DNA of 64,000 nt from DASXKD01 sp963703605 (GCA_963703605.1 CAVPFC010000046.1:131564-195563); one strand, 5' to 3'. Numbered from the stretch's first letter, positions 34,877-43,714 are shown. Numbers and translations: made by a program. The notes: generated by a model not told the origin, from the sequence alone.

Positions 34877-36283
34877 GTGACCGTAGCCCCGAGCGTGTCG
34901 TATTCGATCACCGTGCGGCTGGAGGTACCGTCGCGGGGCCGCGCCGTCAGCGAGCTCACCCACGCGGTGGAGCAGGCCGGCGGCGCGGTCACCGCGCTGG
35001 ACGTGACCCCGTTCCGGCACGAGCGGCTGCGGGTGGACGTCACCTGCGCGGCGCGGGACACCGAGCACGCCGAGCAGATCGTGCAGGCGCTGTCGGCCAT
35101 CGACGGGGTCGTGCTGAGCAAGGTCAGCGACCGGACGTTCCTGCTGCACCTCGGCGGCAAGATCGAGACGCACGTGAAGGTGCCGCTGCGCAACCGGGAC
35201 GACCTGTCGATGGCCTACACGCCCGGCGTCGCCCGGGTGTCGCTGGCGATCGCGGCCAACCCCGACGACGTGCGGCGGCTGACCGTCAAGCGGAACAGCG
35301 TGGCGGTGGTCACCGACGGCTCGGCGGTGCTCGGTCTCGGCAACGTCGGCCCGTACGCGGCCATGCCGGTGATGGAGGGCAAGGCCGCCCTGTTCAAGCG
35401 GTTCGCGGGTATCGACGCGTGGCCGGTCTGCCTGGACACCCAGGACACCGACGAGATCGTCCGGACGGTGCAGATCATCGCGCCCGCGTTCGGCGGCATC
35501 AACCTGGAGGACATCGGCGCCCCGCGCTGCTTCGAGGTGGAGCGGAGGCTGCGCGACCTGCTCGATATCCCCGTGTTCCACGATGACCAGCACGGCACGG
35601 CGATCGTGGTGCTGGCCGCGCTGACCAACGCGCTGCGCGTGGTCGGCAAGAAGCTCGGGTCGGTGCGGATCGCGATGGCGGGCGCGGGCGCCGCCGGGAC
35701 GGCCGTGCTCAAACTGCTGCTCGCCTCGGGCGCGGGCGAGGTGGTGGTCTGCGACGACCAGGGCGCCGTGCACACCGGCCGGCCTGGCCTGACCGGCAGC
35801 CTGCGCTGGGTGGCCGAGCACACCAACCCCGGCGGCTACACCGGTGACCTGGCCGGCGCGCTGAGCGGCACCGATGTGTTCATCGGCGTGTCCGCGCCGA
35901 ACATCCTGACCGGCGCGGACATCGCGACCATGGCACCGGACGCGATCGTGTTCGCGCTCGCCAACCCCGATCCCGAGGTCGATCCCGACGCGGCGGGCGA
36001 GCACGCCGCCGTGGTGGCGACCGGGCGCAGCGACTACCCCAACCAGATCAACAACGTGCTCGCGTTCCCCGGGGTCTTCCGCGGCCTGCTCGACGCGCAG
36101 AGCCGGACGATCACCGAGGACATGCTGGTGGCGGCCGCCCGGGCGCTGGCCGGTGTGGTTTCGCCGGCCGAACTGGGCCCGCACTACATCATCCCGTCGG
36201 TGTTCCACCCCGATGTCGCGTCGGCGGTGGCCGCGGCCGTCCGGGACGCGGCCGGCGGCCGCCCGTCGGCGCAGGGGCGTTAG
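34877..36283 (+). CDS. NAD(P)-dependent malic enzyme with N-terminal ACT domain
   Basis: A 468 aa enzyme for oxidative decarboxylation of malate to pyruvate. Residues 5 to about 85 look like an ACT regulatory domain. The catalytic part has MAYTPGVARVS, VTDGSAVLGLGNVGPYAAMP, EGKAALFKRFAGIDAWPVCL with the acidic metal site later in FHDDQHGTAIV, and a Rossmann motif AGAGAAGTAVLKLL. Start GTG 34877 has AGGAGGAGAA just before it. It is flanked by a secreted-protein gene and yqgE, with no clear pathway partner. ACT-malic enzyme fusions are common in actinobacteria, probably for amino-acid feedback. Confidence 0.93.
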   Translation: MTVAPSVSYSITVRLEVPSRGRAVSELTHAVEQAGGAVTALDVTPFRHERLRVDVTCAARDTEHAEQIVQALSAIDGVVLSKVSDRTFLLHLGGKIETHVKVPLRNRDDLSMAYTPGVARVSLAIAANPDDVRRLTVKRNSVAVVTDGSAVLGLGNVGPYAAMPVMEGKAALFKRFAGIDAWPVCLDTQDTDEIVRTVQIIAPAFGGINLEDIGAPRCFEVERRLRDLLDIPVFHDDQHGTAIVVLAALTNALRVVGKKLGSVRIAMAGAGAAGTAVLKLLLASGAGEVVVCDDQGAVHTGRPGLTGSLRWVAEHTNPGGYTGDLAGALSGTDVFIGVSAPNILTGADIATMAPDAIVFALANPDPEVDPDAAGEHAAVVATGRSDYPNQINNVLAFPGVFRGLLDAQSRTITEDMLVAAARALAGVVSPAELGPHYIIPSVFHPDVASAVAAAVRDAAGGRPSAQGR

Positions 36284-36357
36284 CCGGGGACGGCCCGCCG
36301 CCGAAACTGACCCCGTGCCGGGCTTCCGAGCCGCCCGGCATCCGCCAGAATGGGGAC

Positions 36358-36930
36358 ATGGAGGAGGTCCGGGCGGGACGGCTGCTGGTCGCGACCCCGT
36401 TGCTCGGCGACCCCAACTTCCGGCGGACCGTGGTGCTGGTGGTCGAGGACGAGCCGGAGGAGGGCACCCTCGGTGTGGTGCTGAACCGGCCCACCAAGGT
36501 CCCGGTCGGCCGGGTGCTCGAGCCGTGGACCGAACTCGCCAGCGACCCGTCGGTGGTGTTCAAGGGCGGCCCGGTCGCGCCGAACAGTGCGCTCGGCCTG
36601 GCCAGCGTGCCGGGACCCGAGGAACCGCTGGGCTGGCGCGCGCTCGACTCTTCGGCGCTTCCGTCCCGGATCGGCCTGCTCGACCTGGACACCCCGCCGC
36701 AGCTTGTCGCGGACGGCATCGCCTCGTTCCGGGTCTTCGTCGGCTACGCCGGGTGGGGACCGGGCCAGCTCCAGGCGGAGATCGACGAAGGAGCCTGGTA
36801 CGTGGTCAGCGGCGAGCCGGCCGACCCCTTCGCCCCGGATCCCGAGCGGCTCTGGCAGGCCGTGCTGCGCCGGGCCGGCGGCGCGCTGGCCCTGGTGGCG
36901 ACGTATCCGGACGATCCGGCGCAGAACTAA
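36358..36930 (+). CDS. YqgE/AlgH family protein
   Basis: A 190 aa protein matching the UPF0301 family: GRLLVATPLLGDPNFRRTVVLVVE, GTLGVVLNRPT, FKGGPVAPNSALGL and FVGYAGWGPGQLQAEIDEGAWYVV. The biochemical role is not settled; relatives have been linked to alginate regulation and redox. ATG 36358 is the best start, although the ribosome site is weak. It is followed 20 bases later by the DUF3039 gene, a possible two-gene unit. Confidence 0.92.
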   Translation: MEEVRAGRLLVATPLLGDPNFRRTVVLVVEDEPEEGTLGVVLNRPTKVPVGRVLEPWTELASDPSVVFKGGPVAPNSALGLASVPGPEEPLGWRALDSSALPSRIGLLDLDTPPQLVADGIASFRVFVGYAGWGPGQLQAEIDEGAWYVVSGEPADPFAPDPERLWQAVLRRAGGALALVATYPDDPAQN

Positions 36931-36950
36931 GGCGCGGTAGACTTCCCTGC

Positions 36951-37205
36951 GTGAGTACCGAGGTCCTGCCCCAGCAAGGCACCCGCGAGGACACCGATGT
37001 CCGCCCCGTCGAGTCCACCGGCGACGGCGACCACGAGCGGTTCGCCCACTATGTCCTGAAGGACAAGATCGTGGACAGCGCGGTAAGCGGCACCCCGGTG
37101 ATCGCGCTCTGCGGCAAGAAGTGGGTGCCCAGCCGGGATCCCAAGCGGTTCCCGGTGTGCCCGGACTGCAAGCGGATCTACGAGTCCATCCCGGACCGCG
37201 ACTAA
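36951..37205 (+). CDS. DUF3039 protein
   Basis: An 84 aa actinobacterial protein. It has an acidic N-terminus and a conserved core with His33 (ERFAHYV), Cys54 (IALCGKKWVP) and the pair Cys70/Cys73 (FPVCPDCKRIYE), a likely four-ligand zinc site. GTG 36951 gives the family's normal length. It lies 20 bases after yqgE and its stop overlaps a convergent gene by four bases. Function is unknown; members are usually near helicase or housekeeping genes. Confidence 0.88.
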   Translation: MSTEVLPQQGTREDTDVRPVESTGDGDHERFAHYVLKDKIVDSAVSGTPVIALCGKKWVPSRDPKRFPVCPDCKRIYESIPDRD

Positions 37206-38193
37206 CCGGCGACGGCGACCTGCGCGGCCCCGGGGTACTCGCCGGTCCAGGGTCCCGACAGGCTGCCTTGCTTGGCGAAGGCCACGCCCCCGCTCAGCAT
37301 CCCGATCAGTGGGCCGCTGGTTGAGCTGCTGGCCGCCGCTATCTGCGTGACGCTGGTGAACTCGTTGGTCCAGCCCGCGGTCAGGCTGCCCTCCTTCACG
37401 TACATCACCCCGGTCTTGGTCAGCGCCGCGATCAGCGGCCCGTTCGTCTGGTCGCTGGCCACCGCTATCTGCGCCACTCCGGTTTTCTCCTTGGTCCAGG
37501 GCGCCGACAGCCCGCTCTGCTTGGCGTACATGACACCGGTCTTGGTCAGCGCCGCGATCAGGAGCCCACTGGCCGGGTCGCTGGCCGCGGCGATCTGCGT
37601 GGTCTTGGTGTACTCCTTGGTCCAGCCCCCGTTCAGGCTGCCTTGCTTGGTGTAGACCACCCCGGTTGTGGTCAGCACGGTGATCAGCGGCCCGTTGGCC
37701 GGGTCGCTGGCCACCGCTATCTGCGCCACTCCGGTTTTCTCTTTGGTCCAGCCCCCGTTCAGGCTGCCTTCCTTGGCGTAGACCACGCCCGTTGTGGTCA
37801 GCACCGTGATCAGCGGCCCGTTCGTCGCGTCGCTGGCCATCGCGATCTGCGCGACCCCGGAGTATTCCTTGGTCCAGCCCGCGTTCAGGTTGCCTTGCTT
37901 GGTGTAGACCACCCCGGTTTTGGTCAGCACCGTGATCAGCGGCCCGTTCGTCGCGTCGCTGGCCACCGCGATCTGCGCGACCCGGCTGTACTCCTTGGTC
38001 CAGGGCGCGGTCAGCTTGCCTTCTTTGGCGTAGGCCACCCCCGTCGTGGTCAGCACCCCGATGACGGAGGGCGCCTTGGCCGAAGCGGCCTGCGCCGCCG
38101 CCGGCCGGCCGGCACAAGGACCGCAAGGGCAACCCCCACGGCGCCGATGATTCCGCCCAGCCCGGCACGCGAACGGACCCAACTCTCAGCCAT
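37202..38193 (-). CDS. Secreted protein of seven 42-residue tandem repeats (start region frameshifted)
   Basis: The protein consists almost entirely of seven 42 aa repeats with consensus close to NGPLITVLTKTGVVYTKQG followed by LNGGWTKEYTGVAQIAVASD, resembling tectonin-like beta-propeller blades. Start logic is odd. ATG 38193 opens a textbook signal peptide (GGIIGAVGVALAVLVPAG) but in another frame, which stops after 47 codons. The repeat frame has only a TTG start (38182) with no signal. A single-base loss between about 38094 and 38118 would join them. It is probably an exported lectin-like or scaffold protein. Convergent with the DUF3039 gene. Confidence 0.75.
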
Positions 38194-38305
38194 GCCACCA
38201 CCGCCCCGACGCAACGACCGCCACGACCAAACAGCCGACCCCAGCGATAGCGGTCAAATCCCCATCCAGTGAACAGTGGCACCCAAACGGGTACCGCGCA
38301 AGACG

Positions 38306-39430
38306 CTAGCAGGACCAGCCCGACCAGGCGGACGAAGTCGGCTGGACCGCCGCGTTCGCCCGGATCACGGAGATCACCGCGGGCCCTGCCGCCGGGTTGA
38401 CGTCGAAATCCGTCGGCCCCGTCAGGCAGGAGTCATTCCAGAAAATGCTCGCCTGGGTTCTCCCCTGCTTCTGCTGCTGGTAATTCCAGGCGTAGAAGTC
38501 TGCCCGGTCCACCTTCAGGCCGTTGAAAGTCTGCCCGCTCCACATGCCGTCGCCCTGGGACTGCGGCATCCCGAATTCCTCATTAATGAGCGCCCGGTGA
38601 TGTGCCGAGGTCCAGTTATAGATGGTCCGCAGATACGACTCGTCGTTCACGCTGTAGACCTTGAAAGCGAAGATGTTCGCGTACCGCACGCTGTCCACCT
38701 TCTGCCACCAGTTCGGGTAGCCGGACATCGTATGCGACAGGCCACCGGGAGCCAGGGCATGATAGGGATCATATTTGTGGTACGCGGCCAGCAGGGTTGC
38801 GTAGAAGGTCTGCAAGGAATTTGCCTGCGCCAACGTCATGGGAACTTTCGGCTCACCGAGGAACGTAACCCAGGCGATTGACTGCCAGCCGGCATAATGC
38901 CTGGCCACCGCCTCGATCATCGACAGCCAGTTCGCCGCCTTCAGGACGTTCTTGTGATGGCTTCTCAGCAGATGCGCGATGAAGGACAGGTCCAGTTCGA
39001 TGAACGTGCCCCGTTTCACGGCCTGGCAGACGAGATGGTCCATGTTGGCCCACATGGTCGGGTCGGCGAACTTCTGGCTGGGGGTGTCATTATTAAATTG
39101 GTCGGTCGGCCGCACCAGGTTGGCGCCGAGATAGGCCTCGTTCGCGAGCGTCTTGTCTATGTAGCGGGTGAATCCGGTCTGGTGCCATGCTGGAGTCCCG
39201 CCGTCATCGGCGGGATAGAATGTATACCCGGTGAATTCGGCGTGCCTGCCCCGGTACCACAGCGTGCCGTTTGGATGCACGGTTACGTGCGCGCTCAGCT
39301 TGGTCACGCCAGGGCATTTCAGCGGCTGATAGATGCCGCTGAGCGCCCGCTGGCCGCTGGACGGCGAGAAACCCACGGTGACAAGCAGCATGGCCGCCGT
39401 TACCCGCGAGCACTGCGACAGTAACGTCAT
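38306..39430 (-). CDS. Secreted glycoside hydrolase, clan GH-A (GH5-like)
   Basis: A 374 aa exported enzyme. A signal peptide (about 10-25) precedes a TIM-barrel-type hydrolase. The candidate acid/base Glu is in WVTFLGEPKVP and the nucleophile Glu in RALINEEFGMPQ, the paired pattern of clan GH-A cellulases and mannanases. TGYTFYPAD marks the first barrel strand. ATG 39430 has GGGAAGGG upstream; the longer frame to 39544 lacks a signal. Codon use is slightly less GC-biased than its neighbours. The polysaccharide target is unknown. It may work with the adjacent secreted carbohydrate-binding-type proteins. Confidence 0.82.
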   Translation of the reverse strand: MTLLSQCSRVTAAMLLVTVGFSPSSGQRALSGIYQPLKCPGVTKLSAHVTVHPNGTLWYRGRHAEFTGYTFYPADDGGTPAWHQTGFTRYIDKTLANEAYLGANLVRPTDQFNNDTPSQKFADPTMWANMDHLVCQAVKRGTFIELDLSFIAHLLRSHHKNVLKAANWLSMIEAVARHYAGWQSIAWVTFLGEPKVPMTLAQANSLQTFYATLLAAYHKYDPYHALAPGGLSHTMSGYPNWWQKVDSVRYANIFAFKVYSVNDESYLRTIYNWTSAHHRALINEEFGMPQSQGDGMWSGQTFNGLKVDRADFYAWNYQQQKQGRTQASIFWNDSCLTGPTDFDVNPAAGPAVISVIRANAAVQPTSSAWSGWSC

Positions 39431-39640
39431 GGCTTGCCCTTCCCTGTCATGCGCCACCCCGGCTGACCTGGCCCGGGCGATGCGCGTGATAGGGATTGTT
39501 CCTGACCACGTGTGCAACCGGTCGCCCGGATCCCCCCGGCTCACCTGGTCTAGGTCCGGCCATATTGTCCGCAGGATTTAGGTTCGTCCATGCCTATCAT
39601 GGCGCTGGCGTGCCCGGCAACGCCCGGCACGGGACGCGCC

Positions 39641-40822
39641 CTAAGCGGACAGCTCCCGCTCCAGCGGCGTGCGGAACCGCGGGGTGATCCGGACCGGGCC
39701 CAGCCACGCCTGGAGCCGGCCCGCCTCGGCCGCAATCGCCGCCACCGCGTCCGTCCCGGGGTCTTCGAGCAGCCGGAACACGACCTCGCCGTCCCTGCGC
39801 TGAGCCCAGCCGCCGACGATACGGCCGTCCCACCAGACCGTTGGGCCGATGTTCCCGGAGCGGTCAAACAGCGGCGGCCCGTGCTCGCCGAGGAACCAGC
39901 CCCGCTCGCGCCAGCCCATGGCGCTCGGGTCCAGCGCCGGCAACAGCGCCACCCACGGCTGCGCGGCGGGCTCGGCGGCCTCGTCGCCCGCCAGCGCGAT
40001 GCCCGGTATGCCGCCGAGATCCACCTCGGCGGTGCGCAGCTGCCGCAGCGCCGCCGCCGTCTGGCCGGCCGTCCAGCCGGTCCACCATTGCAGGTCGGCG
40101 GCCGGGGCCGGGCCGAAGGCGTGCAGCCAGCGGCGGGCCAGCTCCGCCCGCGCGGCGGGCGCCGGCAGGCCGCTGCCCTCCGACAGCGCCGCGCTGGCCG
40201 GGGACCACTGATACTGGCTGGAGGTCCAGCCGCCGCGCGGGCGGCCCCGGACGATGCGCCCCTCCGCGGAGAGCAGCATGAGCACCCGGCTGGTGACGTT
40301 CTGCGGGCCCCCGTAGCTCTTGCCCTCGGCGAGGACAAGCTGGGCGCGCAGCCGCGGCTCGTCCCGCGCGAGTTCAGCGCCGGTCGCGACGCCCCTGGCG
40401 GTGAGCGCGTGGATCGTGGCCTCGCCAACGTCCTTGAGCCACCCCGCCGGATCGGCCGCGACGTCCGATTGCCCGAGTTGCTGAACGAGTTGGCGGCGCA
40501 GCCGTTCGGCAATCTGATCGGTGCAGGCGGCCTGGACCACCGGCGCCAAGCCGGCCGGGACAACGAACATCGTCCGGCGCATGCCCAGCATCCGGACCAG
40601 CGCCTGCTCCTCGTAGAGGGCATGCTCTATCGCCGCGGCGCCGACCTCGCCGGTACGCGCCCAGATGGCCAGGTAGACCGACGCCGGGTCGGTCCCGTGC
40701 AGCGCGATCAGGCTGTCCGCCACCTCGGCGGGGGCCGCGGCGCGCGCCGGGACCGCCAGACGATGCCGGGTGGCAAGCCGCGCCCGCCGCTCCGCGGCGG
40801 ACTCGGGCGACCAGGGGACCAC
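39641..40822 (-). CDS. AlkZ/YcaQ-like winged-helix DNA glycosylase-family protein
   Basis: A 393 aa member of the HTH_42 (winged-helix DNA-binding domain-containing) family. Diagnostic segments are SLIALHGTDPASVYLAIWAR, LVRMLGMRRTMFVVP and LQWWTGWTAGQTAAAL, with the C-terminal VWWDGRIVGGWAQRRDGEV. Relatives AlkZ and YcaQ unhook interstrand crosslinks or remove alkylated bases, often as self-resistance. The generic family has many uncharacterised members, so the repair role is inference. The next gene on the strand, a small GNAT protein, starts 303 bases upstream and ends 9 bases before its start codon. Confidence 0.85.
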   Translation of the reverse strand: MVPWSPESAAERRARLATRHRLAVPARAAAPAEVADSLIALHGTDPASVYLAIWARTGEVGAAAIEHALYEEQALVRMLGMRRTMFVVPAGLAPVVQAACTDQIAERLRRQLVQQLGQSDVAADPAGWLKDVGEATIHALTARGVATGAELARDEPRLRAQLVLAEGKSYGGPQNVTSRVLMLLSAEGRIVRGRPRGGWTSSQYQWSPASAALSEGSGLPAPAARAELARRWLHAFGPAPAADLQWWTGWTAGQTAAALRQLRTAEVDLGGIPGIALAGDEAAEPAAQPWVALLPALDPSAMGWRERGWFLGEHGPPLFDRSGNIGPTVWWDGRIVGGWAQRRDGEVVFRLLEDPGTDAVAAIAAEAGRLQAWLGPVRITPRFRTPLERELSA

Positions 40823-40831
40823 CGGAGAACT

Positions 40832-41125
40832 CTAACCCCAGTCGACGGTCACCCGGCTCGCGATGTCCGGGTGCCGCTCCAGCCAGCCGTAGGCGAACGG
40901 GCACAACGGGACCACGATCATGCCCTCCCGTTCCGCCCGGTCGATCGCGGCCGTCACCAGCGCGCCACCGATGCCCCGTCCTTCCAGCTGCTCGGGAACC
41001 TCGGTGTGGATCAGGACCAGCCTTTTGCCGTTCCGCCGGTACTGGAGCTCGGCGAGCCGGCCGTCGGCGTGCAGTTCGAAGCGGGACGCGGCCTGGTTGT
41101 CGGTTACTTGCTGGGGATTGCTCAC
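40832..41125 (-). CDS. Small GNAT-family N-acetyltransferase (YjdJ-like)
   Basis: A 97 aa protein of the compact GNAT subfamily (PF14542 type). Core: FELHADGRLAELQYRRNGKRLVLIHTEVPEQLEGRGIGGALVTAAIDRA, with the acetyl-CoA motif EGRGIGGAL, then IVVPLCPFAYGWLERHPD. The substrate is not known. Start GTG 41125 is chosen because it matches family length. It is nine bases from the AlkZ-like gene and divergent from the small frame at 41168. Confidence 0.87.
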   Translation of the reverse strand: MSNPQQVTDNQAASRFELHADGRLAELQYRRNGKRLVLIHTEVPEQLEGRGIGGALVTAAIDRAEREGMIVVPLCPFAYGWLERHPDIASRVTVDWG

Positions 41126-41167
41126 CCGGCAATCGTCGCATCCCGGCCGGCCGGGCAAGCTGGGCGA

Positions 41168-41380
41168 GTGACCGGTAAGCAGAAGCAGAGCGACGCCGAG
41201 TTGTGGGGAGAGCCGGCCAGCTCCCCGGGCCTCGGCCCCGTCGTGGACGTCGACACCTCCGGCCCGGTTGACGTTCCGGAGGTTGCCGCGCGGCTGGCCC
41301 GGGCGCTCGCGGCCGGCCAGGTCCCGCGGCGCCCGCGCGGTGCGGCGGGCGGGAATGAACCCGCCGGGCAAACCGGTTGA
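41168..41380 (+). CDS. Small hypothetical protein
   Basis: A 70 aa frame from GTG 41168 (starts MTGKQKQSDAELWGEPASS). The middle is a plausible helix (DVPEVAARLARALAAGQVPRR) and the end is Gly/Pro-rich. No domain is recognised and the ribosome site is poor. It is divergent from the GNAT gene across 42 bases and ends about 80 bases before the nitroreductase gene. It could be genuine because third-position GC is high, but it may also be a chance frame. Confidence 0.4.
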   Translation: MTGKQKQSDAELWGEPASSPGLGPVVDVDTSGPVDVPEVAARLARALAAGQVPRRPRGAAGGNEPAGQTG

Positions 41381-41463
41381 GGCTAGCGCTCGGCGGCCAC
41401 GTCAGCGGCCCTGCCGCAGTGATGAACATCGCCCGCATACACCGAAAGGCTGGGGGAATCCGG

Positions 41464-41871
41464 ATGCCCGACTGGAACAGCAAGATCATCGAAGAGTTCC
41501 GTGCCAACGGGGGCGAGGTCGGCGGCAACTTCGAGGGTGCCCCGCTGCTGCTGTTGCACACGGTTGGCGCCAGGACCGGGCAGCCCCGGGTGAACCCCAT
41601 GATGTACCTGCGGGTTCCCGGAGGTTACGCGGTGTTCGCCTCCAAGGCGGGCGCGCCCGTCAACCCGGACTGGTATCACAACCTGCTGGCCCATCCCCAG
41701 GTGACGGCCGAGATCGGCGCCGGGAGCGTGGAACTCCAGGCCCGGGTCGCGCAGGGCGAGGAGCGGGAGCGGATCTGGGCCGCCCAGAAGGCCGCCTATC
41801 CCGGGTTCGCGGATTACGAGCGCCAGACAACCAGGCAGATCCCCGTCGTCGTCCTCGAGCCCGCCGGCTGA
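41464..41871 (+). CDS. Deazaflavin (F420)-dependent nitroreductase family protein
   Basis: A 135 aa split beta-barrel protein of the Ddn family. Signature: NFEGAPLLLLHTVGARTGQPR, then NPMMYLR and YAVFASKAGAPVNPDWYHNLLAHPQV. Members bind F420 and reduce quinones or nitro compounds. ATG 41464 preceded by GGGGGA is preferred over 41422. It supports an F420-producing actinobacterial host. No other F420 gene is in the window. Confidence 0.9.
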   Translation: MPDWNSKIIEEFRANGGEVGGNFEGAPLLLLHTVGARTGQPRVNPMMYLRVPGGYAVFASKAGAPVNPDWYHNLLAHPQVTAEIGAGSVELQARVAQGEERERIWAAQKAAYPGFADYERQTTRQIPVVVLEPAG

Positions 41872-41895
41872 CGGCGCCGCCGGCAAGCGCCGTCG

Positions 41896-42159
41896 TCAGG
41901 CCTGCGTCTCGTCCTTCTGCTCGCGTCCCGGCAGGGTCAGCGGGTGGTTGATGGCGGGCACCACGGAGGTGAGCGCCGCGCTGGCCTCCGCCGCGGCCTC
42001 GCGCCGGGCTTGCTGCTGCTCGGCCCGGGCGGCCGCCGCCGCCAGCCGCTCGCTCATCCGGCGCAATCGCCGCGCCCGGACCAGTGCCTTGGCGACACGG
42101 TCGGCGGTGTAGAGCAGGAACACCGCCGCGAGCACGCCGAGAACAAGCAAGCCAGTCAT
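41896..42159 (-). CDS. Small membrane-anchored protein with charged helix
   Basis: An 87 aa protein with one N-terminal transmembrane helix (TGLLVLGVLAAVFLLYTAD) and a long Arg/Ala/Glu-rich cytoplasmic helix likely to form a coiled coil (RARRLRRMSERLAAAAARAE). GGGGAG lies six bases before ATG 42159. No family is recognised. It is convergent with the nitroreductase gene and divergent from the HAD gene. Confidence 0.62.
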   Translation of the reverse strand: MTGLLVLGVLAAVFLLYTADRVAKALVRARRLRRMSERLAAAAARAEQQQARREAAAEASAALTSVVPAINHPLTLPGREQKDETQA

Positions 42160-42371
42160 GAAGCTCCCCACTGATCGATGGTGCCGCCGGACGTTGTCCA
42201 GGCTAGGTGAGGCCGGCGCCCGGCCCCGGCGGCCGGCGCGGGGGACCGGCGAGGTGTGCGGGATGTCACAGCCGCGGACCGTGGCCTTTCGTCCCGTGGC
42301 GGCGACCGGGACAATCGATGGTGCTGGTCGTGGCGACCAGGGCAACGACGGCCCGGCCCGGGAGCGTGACG

Positions 42372-43409
42372 ATGGACCTCGCCGGTTTCGAGGCGATGAG
42401 CTTCGACTGCTACGGCACCCTGATCGACTGGGAGGCCGGCCTGTCGGCCGTGCTCGTCCCGTGGGCGCGTGAGCGCGGGCTGGACCTGACCGAAGAGCGG
42501 TTGCTGGCCGAGTACTCCGCCGCCGAGGCCGCGGCCGAGGCGGATCACCCGGCCGAGCTCTACCCGGACGTCCTGGCCCGCAGCATGCGGCTGCTCGGCG
42601 GCGCGCTGGGCGCTGAGGTGACCGACGGCGACGCGGCCCGGCTGGCACGCTCGGTGCCGGACTGGCCCGCGTTCGCGGACTCACCCGGCGCGCTCGCCGC
42701 GCTGGGCAGGCGCGCCAAGCTGATCATCTTGTCCAACGTCGACCGGGCCTCGTTCGCCGCGTCGAACTCCCGGCTCGGCGTCGAGTTCACCAGCGTCATC
42801 ACCGCGCAGGACGTCGGGTCGTACAAGCCGGCGGCGCGGAACTTCGAAGCGCTCACCGCCGAGGCGGCCCGGCTGGGCATCGGGCCGGGCAGGCTGCTGC
42901 ACGTGGCGCAGAGCCTGTTTCACGACCACGTGCCCGCCAAGCGGGCCGGGCTGCCCACGGTGTGGATCAACCGGCGGCACGCCCGGCCCGGCTGGGGCGC
43001 CACTCCCGAGCCCGCCGCGCCGGTGACGCCGGACTGGGAGTTTCCGTCGATGGCCGCGTTCGCCGCGGCCGTGGAGGCCGGCGTAACCCGGCCGCCACAG
43101 ATAGCCGCGCCCGCTACTCCTCGGCCACGGCGGGTGCGCCGGCCAGCGCGACCCCAGCCTGCCGCATCGCGTCCAGCGCCTCCCGCGTCGTCACCGGGTC
43201 GACCCCAGCGGTCAGGCCGAGCAGCGCCCGGGTGGCGAAACCCTCGCGGGCGGCGTCCAGCGCGGTGGCCCGCACGCAGTAGTCCGTGGCGATGCCCACC
43301 ACGTCCAGCGCGTCCACGCCACGCTCGCGCAGCCAGCCGGCCAGCGGCGTGCCCGCCTCGTCGGCGCCCTCGAAGGCGCTGTACGCCGCCGCGTGGGCGC
43401 CCTTGCTGA
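42372..43409 (+). CDS. HAD-superfamily hydrolase (haloacid dehalogenase type II-like) with run-on C-terminus
   Basis: The HAD domain covers residues 1 to about 238: nucleophile motif SFDCYGTLIDWE (Asp with a Tyr-containing loop typical of type II dehalogenases), motif II LIILSNVD, motif III Lys in VGSYKPAARNFEAL, and LHVAQSLFHDHVPAKRAG. The frame then runs on for about 108 residues of Arg/Pro-rich sequence antisense to pncA, so the last 296 bases overlap that gene. The family normally ends near 43090, where stops exist in other frames. A small indel or lost stop is likely. Substrate unknown. ATG 42372 follows GGGAG. Confidence 0.85.
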   Translation: MDLAGFEAMSFDCYGTLIDWEAGLSAVLVPWARERGLDLTEERLLAEYSAAEAAAEADHPAELYPDVLARSMRLLGGALGAEVTDGDAARLARSVPDWPAFADSPGALAALGRRAKLIILSNVDRASFAASNSRLGVEFTSVITAQDVGSYKPAARNFEALTAEAARLGIGPGRLLHVAQSLFHDHVPAKRAGLPTVWINRRHARPGWGATPEPAAPVTPDWEFPSMAAFAAAVEAGVTRPPQIAAPATPRPRRVRRPARPQPAASRPAPPASSPGRPQRSGRAAPGWRNPRGRRPARWPARSSPWRCPPRPARPRHARAASRPAACPPRRRPRRRCTPPRGRPC

Positions 43410-43692
43410 ACACCGCCTCCAGGTGGCTGGTGTCCAGCCCTGGATGGAACCGAGCGCCCGGCGTGCCCGCCACGCAGTGCGGCGGCCAGGTGCCCACGTA
43501 GTCCGGGTGGTCGGAGAAGTGGTCGCCGGGGTCGATGTGGTAGTCGCGGGAGGCGACCACGTGCGCGTAGCTGTCACCCTCGGCCGCCAGGTAATCCGTG
43601 ATCGCCGCCGCGACCGCCGACCCGCCTGCCACCGCGAGGGACCCGCCCTCACAGAAGTCGTTCTGCACATCTACGACAATCAGCGCTCGCAC
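43114..43692 (-). CDS. pncA: Nicotinamidase / pyrazinamidase
   Basis: A 192 aa amidase converting nicotinamide to nicotinate for NAD salvage. The catalytic triad is visible: Asp8 (VVDVQNDF), Lys97 (VFSKGAH) and Cys139 (GIATDYCVRATALD). Metal ligands correspond to Asp50, His52, His58 and His72 (SRDYHIDPGDHF; WPPHC). The length and the cis-peptide region are normal. Together with pncB at 50091 it gives the window both steps from nicotinamide to nicotinate mononucleotide. Its 3' half is overlapped antisense by the extended HAD frame. Confidence 0.95.
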   Translation of the reverse strand: MRALIVVDVQNDFCEGGSLAVAGGSAVAAAITDYLAAEGDSYAHVVASRDYHIDPGDHFSDHPDYVGTWPPHCVAGTPGARFHPGLDTSHLEAVFSKGAHAAAYSAFEGADEAGTPLAGWLRERGVDALDVVGIATDYCVRATALDAAREGFATRALLGLTAGVDPVTTREALDAMRQAGVALAGAPAVAEE

Positions 43693-43714
43693 AGCCTGAG
43701 CTTACGGCGAGCCG

